Shown here piece by piece: positions 36,177-48,342 of a stretch of DNA of 64,000 nucleotides; the first letter of the stretch is position 1, and each line of letters begins with the position of its first letter. The notes under the pieces were generated by a model. The model ran no database searches and was not told the origin of the DNA. It worked only from the letters and a program-made list of their open reading frames with translations. This stretch comes from Azadirachta indica (Eukaryota > Streptophyta > Magnoliopsida > Sapindales > Meliaceae), in NCBI GenBank assembly GCA_022749755.1, contig CM040449.1:7945657-8009656 (forward strand), given 5' to 3'. The position numbers and the translations under genes are program-made.

Positions 36177-39100
36177 ATGGAGAACGCCGACGTGTTCTTG
36201 GGTTTGCACGACTTTCTAGAACGCATGCGTCAACCTACCGCCGCGGATTTCGTCAAATCCATTAAGAGGTCCCTCTCTCTTTATTTCTCACCACGAATGG
36301 TTTGTTTTCGAGCTTTTGATTTCCTAGATTGGAACAAATTATGGTTTGAATTAAGCAATTGTTCTAGTCCATCTGATCTCTTTGCTTTTGAAGTAAAAGT
36401 CAATGCTTGTAATTCAGCTCGAAACTGTATGGTACTTTTTCAGTAATTACTTTCAATAGCTAAGGGGAATGCAAAATTGTTGCTTTGGGAGCAAGAAAAG
36501 TACTTCAAAATGTTAATTTTGTGTGTTGAAGAGGATATTAAAAGACATGGCAACTCTTTTGACATTTATGGCTGACAATAAGAATCTGTTTGGCTACCTT
36601 GATTATCAAGAGAAGTACGGAATTTACATTTTTTTTTAACCGATTTTAGGGTGTGATTCAATATTAGTTGTTTGATCAGTATAGAAAATTACCTTAAAAG
36701 AGCTGATATAGAATGTGATTCGACATTAATTATCTAGTGCTCAATAGGTGCATTAACTAATTTAAATTGAGATTTTTTTGGTAGAAAATGGTTTTGAGTA
36801 AATGTACTTTTGTATGGGAGCATCTATCATGCTTTCTCCAAAAGCACTTTCCAAAAAACAGTTTAAAAAGAAAATGCATAAAATGACACTTCAAATGTAT
36901 ACTTGATCCCAAAAAGTGCCTTTGTTTATTTTGGCTAAACACTACAAATTAAACGCAAAGGTGCGTTTCGCTATTTGAAAATGCTTTTACTTTTTCCTAT
37001 AGGGAAGTTAAAATTCATACATAAGGAAATTAATTATGCAGCAATTATTTAACTAATTAAGAATTGATCATACATTATTAGGAAATGTTTGGTAGATTTC
37101 CCGCTGATAATGTGTCCTTAAGAATATTACAGGATTTTAGCTTCAGCAATAAAAGATAGTGGCATTTGTGATGATTTAGTTATTATTTTTGCGGTAAAAA
37201 CATATTTACTCTTCATAATTTTATATTTTCTTCGAGGAATGGTGCAAAAGTATTTTAACGTGTGATGCTTTCTTGCAGTTTCATTGTATCATTTTCAAAC
37301 AATGCTCCTGATCCAGAAAGGGACAGTGCTGCAGTACAGGAGTTCCTTGCCAATATGGAAGCAGCTTTCAGGGCTCATCCGCTTTGGGCTGGTTGTTCAG
37401 AAGAGGAGCTGGATAGTGCTGGTGAGGTGAGTAATTGGACTATTTACGTTGCACTGGATCTCTCTATAATATTTCCTCTTGTTTGTTTGTTTTGTTGCTT
37501 TGTTTTAAAGAATGTAACTAATGGAGAGCATCGGCTAAAATAGTATTTACACACTATATTCAGTATTAACTGTGAAAAAAGCCTTAGAATTATTTACTTT
37601 CCTTGAGAACTATATGTGGTCAAAGGAAATTATCCACAGAAGATGATGCTTGAAGTCTCTTATGTGCCAGTTATGCACTGATCACTTTCAAAGAGAAATA
37701 TGGCCATGAGACCTAGAATACATTCTGGAACCTCTGTTAGATAATTGAGAGAAAGGACGCTGTCCTTTTTATAATTACTGATACATCAAGCTACCTTTTG
37801 AGCTTGGAGAGGCTAGGTGGGATCCTCCCTTCTAAACACATGGATTTTAAACTGGAAAGAGCAAAACGATGTCATTCAGGTCCAGTGATCAATATTTTGA
37901 TGAAACTTGCCAATGATGGACTTATGAGCATTGACCTTTAGCCATAGTAACTAAAATTTGGACATACAAATATTTAAAATGTGTAGCAGATGGTTATTGT
38001 CAATTTTTTTATAAAATTAAAAAATAACTTGATGCTCTACATCTTAATTTTTTTGGATTTCCTAAATTTAATGTACGATTCTTCTTTTTTTTTTTTTGAT
38101 TTGTTTGCCTCTGGCTTTTCTTTCACATACAGGGACTGGAGAAATATGTCATGACAAAATTGTTTACCCGTGTATTTGCTTCAATTCCAGATGATGTCAA
38201 GACTGATGAACAGCTTTCTCAGAAGATAGCTTTGGTTCAACAATTCATTTGTCCTGAAAATTTAGATATCAAGCCGACCTTTCAAAATGAAACATCATGG
38301 CTGGTAAGTGGAGTGATCAAATATTTCAAGTGATTTTTTCTGTCTAATATGTAGAATACTTATTCTGAATGCTTGGCTCATTGGACCCTTTGTTGATAGT
38401 TCAAGTATGTTAGATGTGAATAAACACTTAGGATACATGAATGTGCAAGTCTCTTATCTATGGTAATTCTGTGCCTTTTACTTGCATGTCAATGAACGCT
38501 ATTGGATATATAAAATACTAATCCCTTGAGATGGCACGCTGATGCTCTATGCCTTAATACTTTTGTGGCAATTTATGGGCTAAAGCTCCTTGCATGTTTT
38601 GCAGCATCTTTAGTACGTGATTATAAAAAGATATATTTTCAAAAGAAAACGTTCAACAAAATGGTTTTGGAAATTGTTCATCACGTACTCTGGCATTCTT
38701 GAGAACAAATTTACGAAAACTCACAACTTGTTCATTTGTCTTTCTGAACAGAATCTTCAGTTTTTAGTTTTGTTTCTTTTTCAAACTACACTGCATAGCC
38801 TGTCATTTCCTCTTGTCTGCCCTTTGGTCTTTGCTCACAACATATTAAACTGAATTCTTGTTAACTTAGGGAATGTTTGAAGCCACAAGTGCATTGAAAT
38901 GGATCACAAGATGTCAAATTTGGTGGAAAAGTAAGTGATTCATAGTAAAAGTTGGTGCTTACCAAATACTTTTTCAATTGTGCTTCAAAGTTCAATATAG
39001 TTGAAGCACAATAGTACTAAACATACCCTTAGATTACATGTTGTGAAGCTTGAGGACAATATTTTAGGGAGAACAAACTCAAGTCGGTGCTTTGTAAGCA

Positions 39101-41104
39101 AGGTTGAATTTTCTTAAAAGGCAAATTTGATGTTTCAAGAATAAGACATCTTTGATTAAGAAAACTCCTACTCAAGTGAGTGCCAGGTATCTGAAACTAA
39201 TTGGAAAAATAAGGGAAAAGAAAAGCAAATGGAAATTAAGTTATTAATCAAAACTCATAAGTAAAGAAGTTTTTAATCCTGCAAATGACAGCAATGACAA
39301 ACTATTGAACAGCAAAAGATTTCAAATTTCGGTTGAGCAGAATCAGCTTCTTCTTGTATTTGGGGAACCTTCAACAGCGTGATATTGAGAGGTTGACTGC
39401 AAATTGTCAGAAATTTTTGATCTTGGGAATTATATTATTGTTTATTTTTTTCTGTTACCAAAAATGTAGAAAGAGATGGAACTAAAAGAGACACACTTCT
39501 ATGTTTCTCTTGGGCCTTCAAGATATGATTTCGTGTAAAACTTATATGCTTTCACTCTTAGAAGGTTCATGCTCGCATATTTTCTATCTTTGTTTTTTCC
39601 TCCTGTGTTAAATATTACTTAATAGTAGCTATGATTTGGAGAGCCTAATAATATGTGTTTGGTCTGGGCTCATTTATTGCAATATAATCTTACAATAGCA
39701 TCTTCTTTTATATTCTCAGCTTGCACAGAAAGAGCTACAGAAGATAAACATGCACAAGGCTCCACGAGACAAGCTTGTGTGTATTCTTAATTGTTGTAAG
39801 GTTATCAACAATTTACTGCTTAACGCTTCTGTTGCTTCAAATGAGAATCCTCCTGGAGCAGATGAATTTCTTCCTGTCCTAATTTATGTTACCATGAAGG
39901 TAAGATCGGTAATTTATGTGTGATTACATAATCCACTTGGTGTCATTTCACATTTGATCCCTTATGTCTGGTATACTATTCAACACTGTTTTCTTCAGCT
40001 TTTGTTATTTTCAAATTCCTTTTCTACTTGTACCTTCATAAATTTGTTAGTTGAAAAGTTTGCTCAGGTTGTTTACATAAAACTAAAGAATGATAGAATA
40101 GTTAAACTGAGGGCCTTATCACAATATAAACTCCTTAATGGAGCATGTGCAGTTAACTGTTTCAGTCAGTTATAGGCTTCCATTTTGTTGGATGTCATTT
40201 AAAATGTCGTGTATTTATGATATTATGCTGTGTTTTAAAATTGCTTCGCATGACATATTTTTCTCAGGCAAACCCTCCACAACTGCACTCAAATCTGTTG
40301 TATGTACAAAGATACAGGCGTCAATCCCGATTAGTTGGAGAAGCAGCCTATTTTTTCACAAACATGCTGTCTGCTGAGTCTTTCATCTCGAACATTGATG
40401 CACAATCCCTTTCAATGGAGGAATCTGAATTTGAAAACAACATGGAATCTGCTAGAGCCCTTCTATCTGGCCTTTCAACTGATATGGATGGCCTTTCTAA
40501 TCTCAGTGATCAAAGTGCTGGGCAAATTTCTGTAGAACAACTTATAGAATCCCAACATCAACCAATAAACTCTAAGATTGAAAAGGAACATGTGATACGG
40601 CCCAAATCTTCTGAAACAAAGTCTGGAAAGAAGGTGACAGTTGCAAAAGATCAGGAACCAATAACAAAAGTTCCGTCTCTCTCAGAGTTGGAGAATAAGG
40701 GGGCAAATATGCTTTTGAAGGAGGATAAGCCAAGCCAAGTCTTTCAGGAATACCCATACTTGTTTGCCCAGGTTGGTGATCTTACGGTCAACGACGTTGA
40801 AGACCTGCTAAACAATTACAAGCAACTTGTCTTTAAGTACGTTTGTCTTTCTAAAGGATTGGGCGGTGCCACTCCATCTCTGCCTTCCTCTTTTTTGCAC
40901 ACTCAAGTCCAGCACCAGGCTGAAACTATAAAGGAACCTGAAGATCCTAGAACAGCGGAGAAGAATGAGGAATCACACAAAGAAACTAGCAAGACAAATG
41001 ATCCTTCTAACCAAATTTTAAATGAAGAAAATGTGGAATCCCAGTTGCCAGACGATGAGGCAAATACACATCAAGTCGGGAAAAATGATGAAACATCTCA
41101 ATGA
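36177..41104 (+). CDS. VPS9A: VPS9-domain Rab5 guanine nucleotide exchange factor (VPS9A)
   Basis: Activates plant Rab5 GTPases on endosomes for vacuolar trafficking and endocytosis. Five coding exons: 36177-36268, 37279-37426, 38133-38303, 39720-39899 and 40268-41104; the sum is 475 residues with consistent phases. The helical bundle starts MENADVFLGLHDFLERMR. The VPS9 domain includes ENLDIKPTFQNETSW, APRDKLVCILNCCKVINNLL, ADEFLPVLIYVTMKANPPQL and VGEAAYFFTNMLSAESFI. Asp185 and Tyr225, the known catalytic pair of AtVPS9A, fall at the same residue numbers. A long low-complexity linker follows, then a conserved plant C-terminal motif (FQEYPYLFAQVGDLTVNDVE, LLNNYKQLVFKYVCLSKGLG) and an acidic tail. 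Intron 3 carries a small inverted-repeat element. Confidence 0.96.
38865..39032. mobile_element. small MITE in VPS9A intron 3
   Basis: The left end CTTAGGGAATGTTTGAAG and the reverse complement of the right end (CTAAGGGTATGTTTAGTA) are inverted repeats. GTGCTTCAA blocks repeat in both orientations inside. At about 168 bp and non-coding, it fits a hAT/Stowaway-size MITE. Confidence 0.55.
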
Positions 41105-44100
41105 GTGTCTTTTGGAATGAGTTTTTCTGGAGACATATATCGAGTTGCCAATGCATTGGTAGCCGAGCTGTCAGGGCTGTTTCTTTCTCCGGTCTTGTGG
41201 CACACAGATAGTTAATAACTTATACATTTGGGTTGCAAAGAGTGATTACAGTGCTAACTAAAGTTATTCTCAAGTGGACCCTAGAAGTAAAACTGCAGGG
41301 AAAAAATCCAGGGAATACAGGTAAATGCGGCATTGGAAAAGCTTCTGCTAAAATTCCCAAGATAATGATCATTCTGAGTCTACATCACTTATGTTCAACT
41401 CGAACTCAACTCAGACAAGTGTATTCCAGGATTCAAGGTGCAATTGTTTTCACTTATAGTTGGCACAGAATTAAAAGCTATAGAAATCCATAAAACATAG
41501 AAAGGATTGTCCAAGATGGGTTTGGGGAACAAAATTATTTATGTGTATGATGTGGTGTAGTCTAGTCCCCATGGTAATGTAGTCCCTTTTGTGCTGTTTA
41601 TCGGCTGCTGGAACTTGTTAGAGGATCTGGCTTCTATGCAATTGTGTTTGACCAAGAGTATTCAGTTTTCAACACTTGACATGAAAAATATTGTTGATTC
41701 CATTGTCAGAAAAAAAAAAAAAACATGAAATAACTAATCAACGCCCTCTCTTTACCTCCAATAACAAGCTATCTAATGAAGTGAGGAAGATTGCATAATG
41801 CTTGTATGCCAGATGTGAATGCTTGCATGAGTGTTAATTAATTCAGCTGACAAAATTTTTGTAATGGGGCTTCATCAATGGTGGGGGAGACAGATTTTGG
41901 AACTGCCATATGATGAACATGAAAAGAAGAGAAGGAAGATACACAACAGCAAATCAAGAATTTCTGTGCAATGTCGTCAGGTACTTGTTCTTCTTGTTCT
42001 TGCTTGCCCTTTATACAGATGCTTTTGTCTGTTTCCTCGTTGGTTCAATATACAAACTATTAAATATCATAATACATAATGACCCGTCTGGGGGAGCAAA
42101 GTACAAAGTTACCGTAAATGCAAGACAACTCCAAACACAACAAAAATAAAAGGCTCCCCTATTTTATTAAATATGCATTGGGGCTTGAGTTTCTGCAATT
42201 GGGTCACTTAAATTTGGACTTGTCTGCAAATTTCATAGCCAAACAGATCAAAATAAAGGACATCGAATCCTTTTGTTTCTCGTGTTTAACAACTACTACT
42301 GTTTGTGATATTATTAATTATTATATACATGAAATGGGGACAAGACTTTTCAATTATTTTTGGAAGTTTTCGTAAGTTAAAGGCAAGCAAGGAGATATAT
42401 GGTTATAGACAGTATCGGGCCTTACAATGCCTACTTACCTACTTCCTTCTTTTAGTTCATTTCCCTTTTACAAATTAAAACCTGTTTGTGATTCTACCTT
42501 TGACTTTATATTTTCACTTTTGTTTCTCTTTCTCCTTCCTATTCTGTCACTTTTCATGGTGGCCAATTGTTCATCAAGCCAAAATATCAAGCATATTCGT
42601 GAAATTGAAGCCAAGTACATTGCATTACTTATTCTATATTGTGAATTTACAGATAGGATTTTTTTTTTGTAATCGACAATTCAATACTATCTAAATACTC
42701 TGTTTATTTTGAATTTAAATAATTTAAAATTTGTTTAAAATTGAGCACAATTTTCATAAATACTGTTAAATAAAAATACTAAATGTCTGAAAAAAGTAAG
42801 CTCACTAAAAAATAGTGTTAATAAACAGAATTTTTTTTTTAACTTTGTTTTCCAAACTAAATGAAAACGACTTACACCTAACATGATGTTGATTAAATGT
42901 AAACTGGAATCAAAATTAGATTATTTTGTTTTTCACCATTTATGGATAGGGTCGCAAATATTCACATCGACCCAGAATCCAAACCCGTATGATTTTATAC
43001 ACTTATAGATTAATTTAAAAAAAAAAAAACGAAAAGTATATAAATGAAGTGAGATTCTAGAGGTGAAGAAGATCAAATTAAAGTAATGGGAGTGATAAAG
43101 ATAGAATAGAAACACAAATGTCACATTAGTTAGGCCACCGAAGAAAGAAAGAAGAAAGTGAAAATTATAATAAAATAAGAGAACCAAACTCGCCTTTCAC
43201 GTGCCCCCCCACATGGTGATTTGTAAAGTTTGTCGTTTGAGTTGTATACATATACATATTCATATTCTTTCTCCACCTCACACTCAATTTTTTTCTTCAT
43301 GTGCTCTGTTCCCCTTTTCCCTTTCACTCTCACCAAATCCCCCCCTTTTTTTTATACATACAATTATCCAATAACTTTAAATTATTACGTCTTTTTTTTT
43401 TTAAAAAAAATTGGTCTAAATATAATACAAAATATAGTGAAATAATAAAAGTAGGATATAGTTTGCTTCCTTATAACATTGTGGTCTTTTAAGTAGAATT
43501 TTTTGAAATAGATTTTTTTACTAATAGAGCTTTTATAAATATTATTTTTAATAAAATTTATTAATTATTTACTTGTTACAAATAACACGTTAATAAATAA
43601 GTTTTTAATATCTTATTTTTAAGAATTAATGTAAAATTTTTAAAATAAAATAAAAATATTTTTTATAAGTTTATTTTTTAAAAAATTAGAAAAGTTTTAC
43701 GTTCAAAAATTTAAATTTTAAACTTCTTCTAATAAAAAGAAAACTATTTTTTTTTTAATTCTCCAAAATTCTTTTGTAATGTTAATTAAATAACATTTAA
43801 AAGTTCAAAAAGAATTTTTATCTTTACAAAAACTCTTTTAACTAATGAAAAACCAAACTAAATGAAGCCAAATAGTATATACTTGTTGAAAAAAAAAAGG
43901 GTAAGGATTAAATTATCAATATTGAGAAAAATATGTCATAATATGTTATTTTCTTAAAGTTTAGGGATGAAAATATTATTATATTCAAATATAAAGAAGA
44001 ATTCCGTTAAAAAATTACAATAATTATTACTGCAAACATATAATAACAATAACATTTGTCATGTTGTGCGAAGTCTAGGTAGATCTCCATTCTCCACGAT

Positions 44101-44497
44101 ATCTTTTATTTTATCTTTCAAGTTTAGTCATTTTGATCACTTTGTTCTCCATCAAGTACTAATAATAATAAGCCCTTGAGATTGTTTCTTCTTGACAAGT
44201 GTCTAAGTATGTATTAAATTGTTGTAAAAGAATAGAACATTTGTTAGCATGTTATTGGTCTTGTAATTTTCTATGTAGGCCATGTTGTAATGAAAATAAG
44301 ATACCAAATTTTGGTTACTTGATTGCAAAGGTTAATTAATTTCCATTCTATTCCTACAATTTTCTTTTGTTTATTCCTACAAGCTAATATTTAACATAAA
44401 TTATGAATATGATTATGTTAATATGAAATTTAAAAATGAAGTGCTTACAATTATTTAAATACTTATTAAATCGTTGTAAAAGATTAGAATACTATTT

Positions 44498-44790
44498 GAA
44501 ACCGACATTAGTGGATAGGTAGAGAATACCGAATACCTTATCATCAAATCATCAATTTCCTTAACCTTTTACTATTAGGCAGGTACCAACCGGTACATGA
44601 TCTTATGATTTTACAAAGACCCAATGAACAGTGGCCGTCACTATAACGATTTAAGGCAGCAAAATTCCTTATCGAATAAATTCTAATTCGCATAAAAGGT
44701 GTAATGATCTAAGCACCGTCTTGAAGAGAGGTTCGGTAAAATAAACATAAAATACGGACTCTCTGCATCTATATAAAATAAAAAGAAAGT
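44498..44790 (+). pseudogene. nuclear plastid-DNA insertion (NUPT): degenerate 23S rRNA fragment
   Basis: The sequence resembles chloroplast 23S rRNA from memory. Segment A (44498-44530) carries GAAACCGACATTAGTGGATA then GGTAGAGAATACC. Segment C (44622 to about 44790) carries GTGAACGGCGGCCGTAACTA-like, AAATTCCTTATCG, GTAATGATCTAAGCACCGTC and GAGAGGTTCGGT blocks. Differences are mostly C-to-T and G-to-A, as expected for an old methylated insertion. Segment B (44536-44621) matches the same rRNA only as reverse complement (TCATCAATTTCCTTAACC), so it is inverted between A and C. About 100 bases of rRNA that should lie between A and B are missing. It is non-functional. The plastid form is favoured over mitochondrial 26S because the GATCTGGGCAC...GAGAGAGGCTCGG arrangement is plastid-like. 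Confidence 0.85.
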
Positions 44791-46303
44791 TAATTTCACT
44801 TCTATCCATTTAAATTTTTTTATAATAAAATTTGATATAAAATATATTTATAATTGAGGTATTATAAATTATCATTCAATAATTATTAAAAAATAAAATT
44901 ATTAATTAATAAAAAATTAATGAATTTGCTTTAAACATTATTAATTAAATAAAAAAGAGTAAGATTTAATAAATTAACCAAAATAATAAGTGTCCTTTCA
45001 GAAAAACTTTATTAACTGTTACAATAAAGTACAATAATTACAAATGGTGTTTAAACTAGTTGTCTCTAATGCATTGATCAGATTCTTAATCACAATAATT
45101 GTAACTTCAAACTTAAACCAAAACAAAATAATTATAAATAAATTCTTAAAATATAATTTTTTTTATATTAATTGCCTTCAATAATAATTATTATAACAAA
45201 TGTCAATTGATATTATAACTTTGTATTATATTAATTGTCACATTATCTCCAATATTATCATCTCTCAAGTCTCCGTATCATTTTTCTTGTACTAAATTCT
45301 TGTAATTAATTATTTTATATATTTTTATTTAATAGTAATGTTTTGACAGTGATAGATATGATTTTTTAAATTATAAATATTCTTAACTAAATATCTATCA
45401 TAATCGAAATTTAATTTTAAAAATTTCAAGTTTTATGTTAAATTTTTTTAATTTAAGAAAATAAATATAGCAATACATCGACTATATTGTAGCAAAGTTG
45501 TATTCATATTTATATGTTTTATTTATATAAATGATAATGTTAAATTATTTATCACGTAAATTTAAAATACATTTTAAAATTTGAAGCACCGCGTTTTTCT
45601 TTCTTAGAAAATCAACGGAAACAGGCTGTGTTTGATGTTGATGGAATGTTGAAGTCGGTAAGATACGTTAGATATATGTAATATTTATGTAAAAAATATG
45701 AATATATAAATATAAATGTAAATTAATTAATTAATGATAAAATTAATAATGAGGTGATGGTTAGTATGTTTGATTATTATTTATTATTTATTATTTATTA
45801 TTATTATTATTATGTTTGTTGGTAAACGTGGCACAACTAATTATGCGTGTCATTATTTATTTATTTATTTACAATTAATATTTTGTTTGACTTGTTGAAT
45901 TTTTTATTATTCATTCCATTTCCATCGTGAACCAAGCTAGAGATTTTTTTTTTTTTAATTTTTAAAAAATATATTAGATAAAAAAAAGATTTTATTTTCC
46001 GTTTCGATTTAATAATAATAGGCATGTGGCACAATTTTGTTACATAATTTTGACTTTAATAAAACTTAAAAAATACAAATATTTATGAGTATGTTTCTCT
46101 TCTATTTTCTAGAAGGCAAGGCCGAGGAGTCATAAAAGGCACCCTAATCAAACTTGCATCTTCATCTTCTCCTTCTGCACTCCAATAATTTGGTTAAATT
46201 AAGTGTAAAATATTGCTCATTAATTGAAAAATTAAAATGCAAGCTTTCCTCTCTTGTGCATGTGTATTTTTTTCTTTATAAAGATTTTAGAAATAATCAA
46301 CAA

Positions 46304-46497
46304 TCTTATAATTTTAAATATATTTATATTTATTTGTAAAGTATTGATTTATATGCTTTTAACGGTCAATATTTAATATGATATATAAATTAATTATGGT
46401 GCAATAATTATATATATATTATATTCAATTTAAACTATTATAAGTGTATACATTTAATGATTTACAAATAATATAAATATATGTGTAAAAGTATAGG
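46304..46497. mobile_element. MITE-like inverted repeat, copy 1 of a cluster
   Basis: The left arm CTTATAATTTTAAATATATT and the reverse complement of the right arm (CTATACTTTTACACATATAT) pair inward through ATTTATATT(A)TTTGTAAA. The centre is AATTATGGTGCAATAATT. It contains AACGGTCAATATT, related to AACGGTTGAAATT in copy 3. Confidence 0.5.
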
Positions 46498-46536
46498 TCT
46501 GTTAATCCTTCCCCTATATATATAGAGAGAGAGGGA

Positions 46537-46739
46537 TTAATGATATTTTTTTACACAATTTTATATCAATTGTAAAGTACATTTAACGATTGAAATTGCA
46601 TCGATATATACACTATTTATGGATGCATTTAATTATGTATTAATTACATGATCAAATATAATTTCAATCATTAAATGTGATTAAATTTAATAACTTATAG
46701 TTGATATAAAAAATTATGTAAAAAAAAAAGAGCCATTAA
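46537..46739. mobile_element. MITE-like inverted repeat, copy 2
   Basis: The left end TTAATG then TTTTTTTACACAATTTTATA pairs with the reverse complement of the right end (TTAATGGC then TTTTTTTACATAATTTTTTA). Both arms continue with ATATCAA and ACATTTAA(C/T)GATTGAAATT. TTA at both ends could be part of a TA/TTA target duplication. Confidence 0.6.
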
Positions 46740-47107
46740 GACTAATATGTTGATATTGATTGATAAATATAAAATTGATATAATTAATAAGAATAAGATA
46801 TCGACTATTTTGTAATTAATATTATTGTATCACGTCAATTGATATTTTATAATTTGTATAGAGAGTTTGCATCTCTAAAATTACTTTTTTGCAATTTTCT
46901 TTTGCAATCTTCAAATTTTGTGTGTTAATTTTTAATTTATGAAATATAGTAAAAAATTTAAAGTTATAACAAAAAATTAAATATTACAATAACATAAAAT
47001 TAAAAAAAAAGTTGAAAAATGCATCGTACAACAACTTTATATCATAGCGTAACATGAAGATATATATATATATATATTTATATATATAGTAGAGGATTGA
47101 GAGTTTC

Positions 47108-47298
47108 GTACTTTTATACATATATTTATATCATTTATAAACAGTTAAATTTATATATTTTTAACGGTTGAAATTAAATTTAACTTATATAATTAATAAA
47201 TAATTAATACATATATTAAATTTAATTATAATAGTTGAACGTATATAGATTTAATATTATAAATGAGTGTAAATATATATATAAAAATATAAGAGTAC
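47108..47298. mobile_element. MITE-like inverted repeat, copy 3
   Basis: GTACTTTTATA at the left and GTACTCTTATA (reverse complement) at the right form the termini. Arms continue through ATATATTTA, CATTTATAA and ATTAAATTT blocks. It is non-coding, with AACGGTTGAAATT in the left arm as in the other copies. Confidence 0.5.
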
Positions 47299-47569
47299 TA
47301 CAAATAAGTGTAAAATATATATATATATATATGTAAAAATATAAAATTACTTATATTAATATTTATATATATAAATAAATAAATGTAGTATTAATTGCTG
47401 AATAATTTTGATAGGCCAGAACCTAAAATGGCGTAGAAAATTGAAGGAATGGATTGAAGGGTGACGGAGACAAAAGAGCGGTCGGCCTTTTGATGTATAA
47501 CCAGCAGCATGCATATACAGCGTGTAGACTTAGCCGCCTCTTTTTCATTATAACCATTTTTTTTTCTCT

Positions 47570-47601
47570 TTTTTCTCTCTCTCTCTCTCTCTCTCTCTCC
47601 C
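47570..47601 (+). repeat. (CT)n microsatellite
   Basis: A pyrimidine tract with about 14 CT units. Confidence 0.85.
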
Positions 47602-48157
47602 TCTTTGGCGTAATGAAAGATAACATTTCTAAGTTTTTAAGTTTTGCTTAAATTACAAATTAATTAAAATATATTTCGTAAATTCTTTATTTTCATAGGA
47701 GTTTTTGTTCTTACCTTAGGTTATATTCATTAATTAGGAGTCGGAATTCAAAACTTAGGGTATTATGAATGCTATTATCCCATATTTTAATTTGTAATTT
47801 TCACACATTAGAAGGTTTCGAAACAACAAAAATCCAAAACAGTAGTCTTGTAAATTGTAATTGTCACTATTCATAATATTCTTTACTCGTGTGTGAAAGA
47901 AAACAGAGTTAATGAGTCGAATTAAATTGAACGGAACAGAGTTACGTCCTTATCGAGTAATTACCGCTGCAGTCAATAGAATAGACTTGACTAATAAACA
48001 AACACATATAATATTATATAAAACAATTATTTATTTATTAGAAGAAATAAATAATAATAACGTTACTGTAAGGTTACAGGACTTCTTCGTTCATATTTTC
48101 CACACAACTCGAAGACACTCCATTTAAAAGCCTTTCAATTCATGCTTCTTTCCTCTC

Positions 48158-48184
48158 ATTATTATTATTATTATTATTATTATT
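48158..48184 (+). repeat. (ATT)n microsatellite
   Basis: An ATT triplet run of about nine units in the leader of the 14-1-1-like gene. It is in frame with that gene and would code poly-tyrosine if the ATG at 48142 were used. Confidence 0.9.
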
Positions 48185-48342
48185 TCTTCTTCCTCCACTT
48201 CCCCTCTTCTCAGTTCTGTCTCTCAGTCAGAAAAAGAACTACAGTCGCTCCTACCTACAACCATTTTGATAATTTCCAAACTTTCTGTTACAATCCCATT
48301 TCTGATTTTGAAGATCAAGAATTAATTTTGATAGATATACAT

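Larger units (their letters stand above)
41105..48342. other. 7 kb AT-rich intergenic region
   Basis: 41105 to about 41700 is probably VPS9A 3' UTR. The rest has no supported coding gene. It holds the plastid rDNA insertion at 44498-44790, three small inverted-repeat elements at 46304-47298, microsatellites, and a modest GC-richer patch at 47424-47530 next to a CT tract. ORFs here are short, with no recognisable domain. Confidence 0.5.

Noticed and set aside
42427..43492. Several short plus-strand ORFs rich in Phe, Ser and Leu
   Set aside because: They are chance frames through pyrimidine-rich and AT-rich DNA, with no shared domain or gene structure.
43490..43890. Possible further MITE with CAAACTAAAT-like end
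   Set aside because: Inverted similarity between the ends is weak and could arise from AT bias.
45600..45700. Possible gene fragment reading ENQRKQAVFDVDGMLKS
   Set aside because: Too short, no homologue recognised, flanked by AT-rich DNA with stops; no evidence beyond a chance open stretch.
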